Assembly: GCF_028281565.1 (NCBI RefSeq)
Contig: NZ_JANQJQ010000008.1
Span: 1-64,000 of the forward strand
Origin: Seonamhaeicola sp.
GTDB lineage: Bacteria > Bacteroidota > Bacteroidia > Flavobacteriales > Flavobacteriaceae
Direction of reading: 5' to 3'
DNA length: 64,000 bases
In this document: positions 61,775-64,000 of the stretch, piece by piece
Layout: each line of letters opens with the position of its first letter
Position numbering within the stretch: the stretch's first letter is position 1
Program-made: the position numbers and the translations under genes
Notes under the pieces: generated by a model
The model's database searches: none
The model's input: the letters and a program-made list of their open reading frames with translations, nothing else
Told to the model about the DNA's origin: nothing

Positions 61775-62959
61775 TTATAAGTCAATTGTATCTGAACTTC
61801 CATCAGCATTTAATCTTATAATTTTAGATACGGGATCAGTATTGTAATTTAAAAATGCTCCGCCTATTATAATCTTTCCGTCGGATTGTGTTACTACTGA
61901 TAATGTGGTAGAATCAAAACCCGATCCATTATTAAAAGTATTGTCTATGCTCCCATCAGTTTTTAAACGCACTATCCTATTAACAGGACTTCCATTATAA
62001 CCCGTATATGCCCCACAAACTATTAATCTATCATCATTTTGAATAGCATTTCTAAAAAAGACAATGTCATTAAAACCACTTCCAACATTAAAAGAATTAT
62101 CTAATGAGCCGTCGGTATTTAAACGTATAATTCTATTTATTTCCGTCCCGTTATAGTTTGTAAATTTACCGCCAATAATAATTTGACCATCAGATTCAAT
62201 GTTTATTGTGAAAGGATTGTTTGGGGTGGTTGAAAAACCAGAGCCAGTCACAAAGGTTTTATCAATAGTGCCATCGGTATTTAATCGTATGATTCCATTT
62301 ACAGTTTCATTGTTGTATTTAGTAAAAGCTCCGACGCATATAATTTTGCCATCAGATTGTAATTGTATATCCATAACGGTACCGTTAAAACCACTTCCAA
62401 CATTAAAAGAATTATCGATACTTCCATTTTGGTTTAGACGGGCAATTCTGTTGATTCCTGTGTCATTATAATTAGTAAATCCGCCACCTATGATTAATTT
62501 AGAATCATTTTGCTCTGCAAATGCTTCAACCGAAGTAAAATCATTGAGCGCCGATCCGTAAACAAATGTATTGTCTATTAAGCCATTAGGGTTTAGCCGA
62601 ATGATCCCTCTGGCTGGGATTCCCTGATAAGTATTAAATTGACCACCTACCAGTATTTTATCATCTGTTTGAATAAAAAGCGTTCTAATATTTCTATCAA
62701 AACCTTCTCCAACTAAGAAGGTTGGATCAATTGTTCCGCCTGTATTAAGACAGGCTATAAAATTTGATGGATTGGAATTGTATTCTGTAAACAAGCCCCC
62801 AACTATAATTTTGCCATTGCTTTGTATGGCTAAATCCTGGACATTATTATTAAAACCGGTTCCAATAGTAAATGTTTTGGTTTGTAGTGGCGTGTCTGCG
62901 GAACAATTGATTAAAAAATAAACTAAAATTAAAAGAGAGGACAGGGCTTGTTTTTTCAT
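61775..62959 (-). CDS. Delta-60 repeat lipoprotein
   Basis: ATG 62959 gives MKKQALSSLLILVYFLINC, a hydrophobic signal ending in LINC that may be processed as a lipoprotein (Asn at -1 is unusual). Seven tandem blade-like repeats of about 50 residues follow, each with QSDGKIIVGG.F..YN...RIIRLN.DGSID..F, the delta-60 (beta-propeller-like) repeat. Probably a surface beta-propeller. The DNA repeats almost identically at 62083-62110 and 62396-62418. Confidence 0.88.
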   Translation of the reverse strand: MKKQALSSLLILVYFLINCSADTPLQTKTFTIGTGFNNNVQDLAIQSNGKIIVGGLFTEYNSNPSNFIACLNTGGTIDPTFLVGEGFDRNIRTLFIQTDDKILVGGQFNTYQGIPARGIIRLNPNGLIDNTFVYGSALNDFTSVEAFAEQNDSKLIIGGGFTNYNDTGINRIARLNQNGSIDNSFNVGSGFNGTVMDIQLQSDGKIICVGAFTKYNNETVNGIIRLNTDGTIDKTFVTGSGFSTTPNNPFTINIESDGQIIIGGKFTNYNGTEINRIIRLNTDGSLDNSFNVGSGFNDIVFFRNAIQNDDRLIVCGAYTGYNGSPVNRIVRLKTDGSIDNTFNNGSGFDSTTLSVVTQSDGKIIIGGAFLNYNTDPVSKIIRLNADGSSDTIDL

Positions 62960-63443
62960 GATAACAATAATAAATATCATCCAAACCCAAAATGAAGATT
63001 AGCAAAATAAAAGAAGCGTGGGTTTGTAGCTTACTGAACAGGAGGCACTGGTATACCCATCACACAATAAGACAGCCCACGCCCTTGGCGTGAACGAAAA
63101 CTTATTACCTTGTGAGATTTTGAAAATTACCAGTTTTCCTGCTCAAGATAATAGCTAACGCTACTATTTTATATTATTTCAATAAATGTAATTTCTAAAT
63201 AAAAATATGCTTTTGATTAATGTGTAAATATAGGAATTTTACTTCTATTTAACAGACTTCTATTTTGCTTAACCAAGTACTGTATTTTGTAAAAAAATTA
63301 ACATTAAATCCAAAATTTTACGCTAAATTTGACTATAATTGTTTATATTTATATATATTTGCACCCTTTTTATACTGATTATCAGTATTTTATGATTTTA
63401 TAAAAAAGTTTATATTTAAAAAATATTATTAAATGTATTTATT
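62960..63443. other. Non-coding region with competing hairpins and a promoter
   Basis: No gene is visible. GCGTGGG (63016-63022) pairs with CCCACGC (63076-63082), extended by CTTA/TAAG, while CACGCC (63078-63083) can instead pair with GGCGTG (63087-63092). The rest is A+T-rich up to the promoter of the 63444 gene. In minus orientation it would be the leader of the delta-60 gene. Confidence 0.5.
63328..63361 (+). promoter_or_regulatory. Promoter of the HicB/HicA-like pair
   Basis: TTTG at 63328-63331, a 22-bp spacer and TATATTTG at 63354-63361 match the flavobacterial promoter, about 80 nt before ATG 63444. Confidence 0.75.
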
Positions 63444-63707
63444 ATGTTAGTAGTAACCACTGAAATTCAAAAGTTTGGAGATTCTCGTTTCATGGGTTGG
63501 TCTCATGACTTCAAAGCCCTCGTTGTTCAAGGCGAGACCGAAGAAGAGGTTAAAAAAGAGCTTTTAATATCATTACGAGCTAAAATAGCTTACGATATGG
63601 GGTTGCCTATTTCTAAAATTGAAGCTTCTGAAATTACTCCTGAAATATTAGAGAAATGTTTCAAAAAATCAGAAGAAAGTAATACATTTGAAATACCATT
63701 AGTATAA
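63444..63707 (+). CDS. HicB-like small protein
   Basis: The 87-residue alpha/beta protein has the shape of a HicB N-terminal domain (IQKFGDSRFMGWSHDFKALVVQGETEEEVKKELLISLRAKIAYDMG). No DNA-binding C-terminus is present. It is 13 nt before the next gene, both under one promoter and one terminator, in the order antitoxin-like then toxin-like. Function uncertain. Confidence 0.55.
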   Translation: MLVVTTEIQKFGDSRFMGWSHDFKALVVQGETEEEVKKELLISLRAKIAYDMGLPISKIEASEITPEILEKCFKKSEESNTFEIPLV

Positions 63708-63720
63708 AAATTGAAAAATC

Positions 63721-63978
63721 ATGACAATCCCTCATTTAGGACAACAACAATTTATAGACTTCCTTCTTTCGAACGGATGCGTTGTTGTCTCCAATGAAAA
63801 CTGGGATGATTTTGATAGAATTATGCTAAGTAAAGATGGAGTATCATTTCCCTTGCAAATGCAAAATGTGTATTATTACTATACAATAAACAAAATATGC
63901 GAAGATTTAGGCATTGAGCCACCGGATGACTGTAAAAAAATGCAAGCTCAAATAAAAGAGATTAAAAAAGAGGGTTAA
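63721..63978 (+). CDS. HicA-like small protein lacking the catalytic His
   Basis: The 85-residue protein has a HicA-like order: FIDFLLSNGCVVVSNENWDDFDRIMLSKDGVSFPLQMQNVYYYYTINKICEDLGIEPP. HicA toxins usually carry a catalytic His after GSH; here that segment is NENWDDF, so an mRNA nuclease role is doubtful. It may be an adaptor, a decayed toxin or an unrelated fold. The stop lies in a terminator hairpin. Confidence 0.5.
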   Translation: MTIPHLGQQQFIDFLLSNGCVVVSNENWDDFDRIMLSKDGVSFPLQMQNVYYYYTINKICEDLGIEPPDDCKKMQAQIKEIKKEG

Positions 63979-63998
63979 TATTAACCCTCTTTTTATTT
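63969..63998 (+). terminator. Intrinsic terminator overlapping the stop codon
   Basis: AGAGGGTTAA (63969-63978) pairs with TTAACCCTCT (63981-63990), followed by T; the TAA stop (63976-63978) is inside the stem. Confidence 0.88.
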
Positions 63999-64000
63999 TT

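Overview
The window reads as chromosome from a Bacteroidota member of the family Flavobacteriaceae, probably marine. It is A+T-rich and has TTG-N19-23-TAnnTTTG promoters with little Shine-Dalgarno signal. It also carries a type IX secretion (T9SS) cargo protease, an OlsF-type amino-acid-lipid synthase, DUF4286 and DUF4199 proteins, and scattered short intergenic palindromes. No genus can be assigned from the sequence alone.

Layout. Positions 1-430 are the 3' end of an IS1-family transposase. Positions 530-4745 are a tightly overlapping operon resembling the inner-membrane and pseudopilin part of a type II secretion or type IV pilus machine. Positions 4906-7005 encode an APC permease with fused cytoplasmic regulatory domains. 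Positions 7055-15238 are an integrated mobile element inserted at the 3' end of tRNA-Leu(CAA). It is bounded by 15-bp direct repeats and carries a tyrosine recombinase, an excisionase-like HTH protein and a probable rolling-circle Rep. Its repeat-rich cargo includes a DUF3800 gene preceded by a promoter, a structured RNA and a terminator. Positions 15240-31518 are mostly core genes: prs, rplY, pth, a T9SS metalloprotease, ribF, an HTTM protein, serS, a TPR protein, rsmA, mgtE and a 2-hydroxyacid dehydrogenase. Positions 31629-37045 hold small regulators, membrane proteins and an arsenic-type gene set without a pump. Positions 37248-43484 hold the OlsF-like protein, aspartate kinase, GNAT, fbp and gltD. 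Positions 43489-51150 form a nitrogen block: gltBD transcribed away from porin, PII and amt. Positions 51315-60203 carry an amidohydrolase, ppc, a 602-residue Cys-rich protein of unknown function, nadA and nadB. Positions 60367-63978 carry an HRDC protein, a tail-less SSB, a delta-60 repeat lipoprotein and a HicB/HicA-like gene pair.

How the genes work together. GltBD, PII and Amt make an ammonium uptake and assimilation unit. NadA and NadB start de novo NAD synthesis, and the Cys-rich protein lies just upstream in the same orientation. Prs, L25 and Pth form a nucleotide and translation block.

The best candidate for an undescribed system is the 8.2-kb element. Its DUF3800 unit (promoter, folded RNA, intrinsic terminator, then an ORF beginning 2-3 nt after the T-run) has the layout of type III toxin-antitoxin loci and resembles the published association of structured RNAs with DUF3800 genes. 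It is flanked by 16-bp near-identical repeats. A second unknown gene pair lies between diverged repeats of about 87 bp, so the element may carry exchangeable cassettes.
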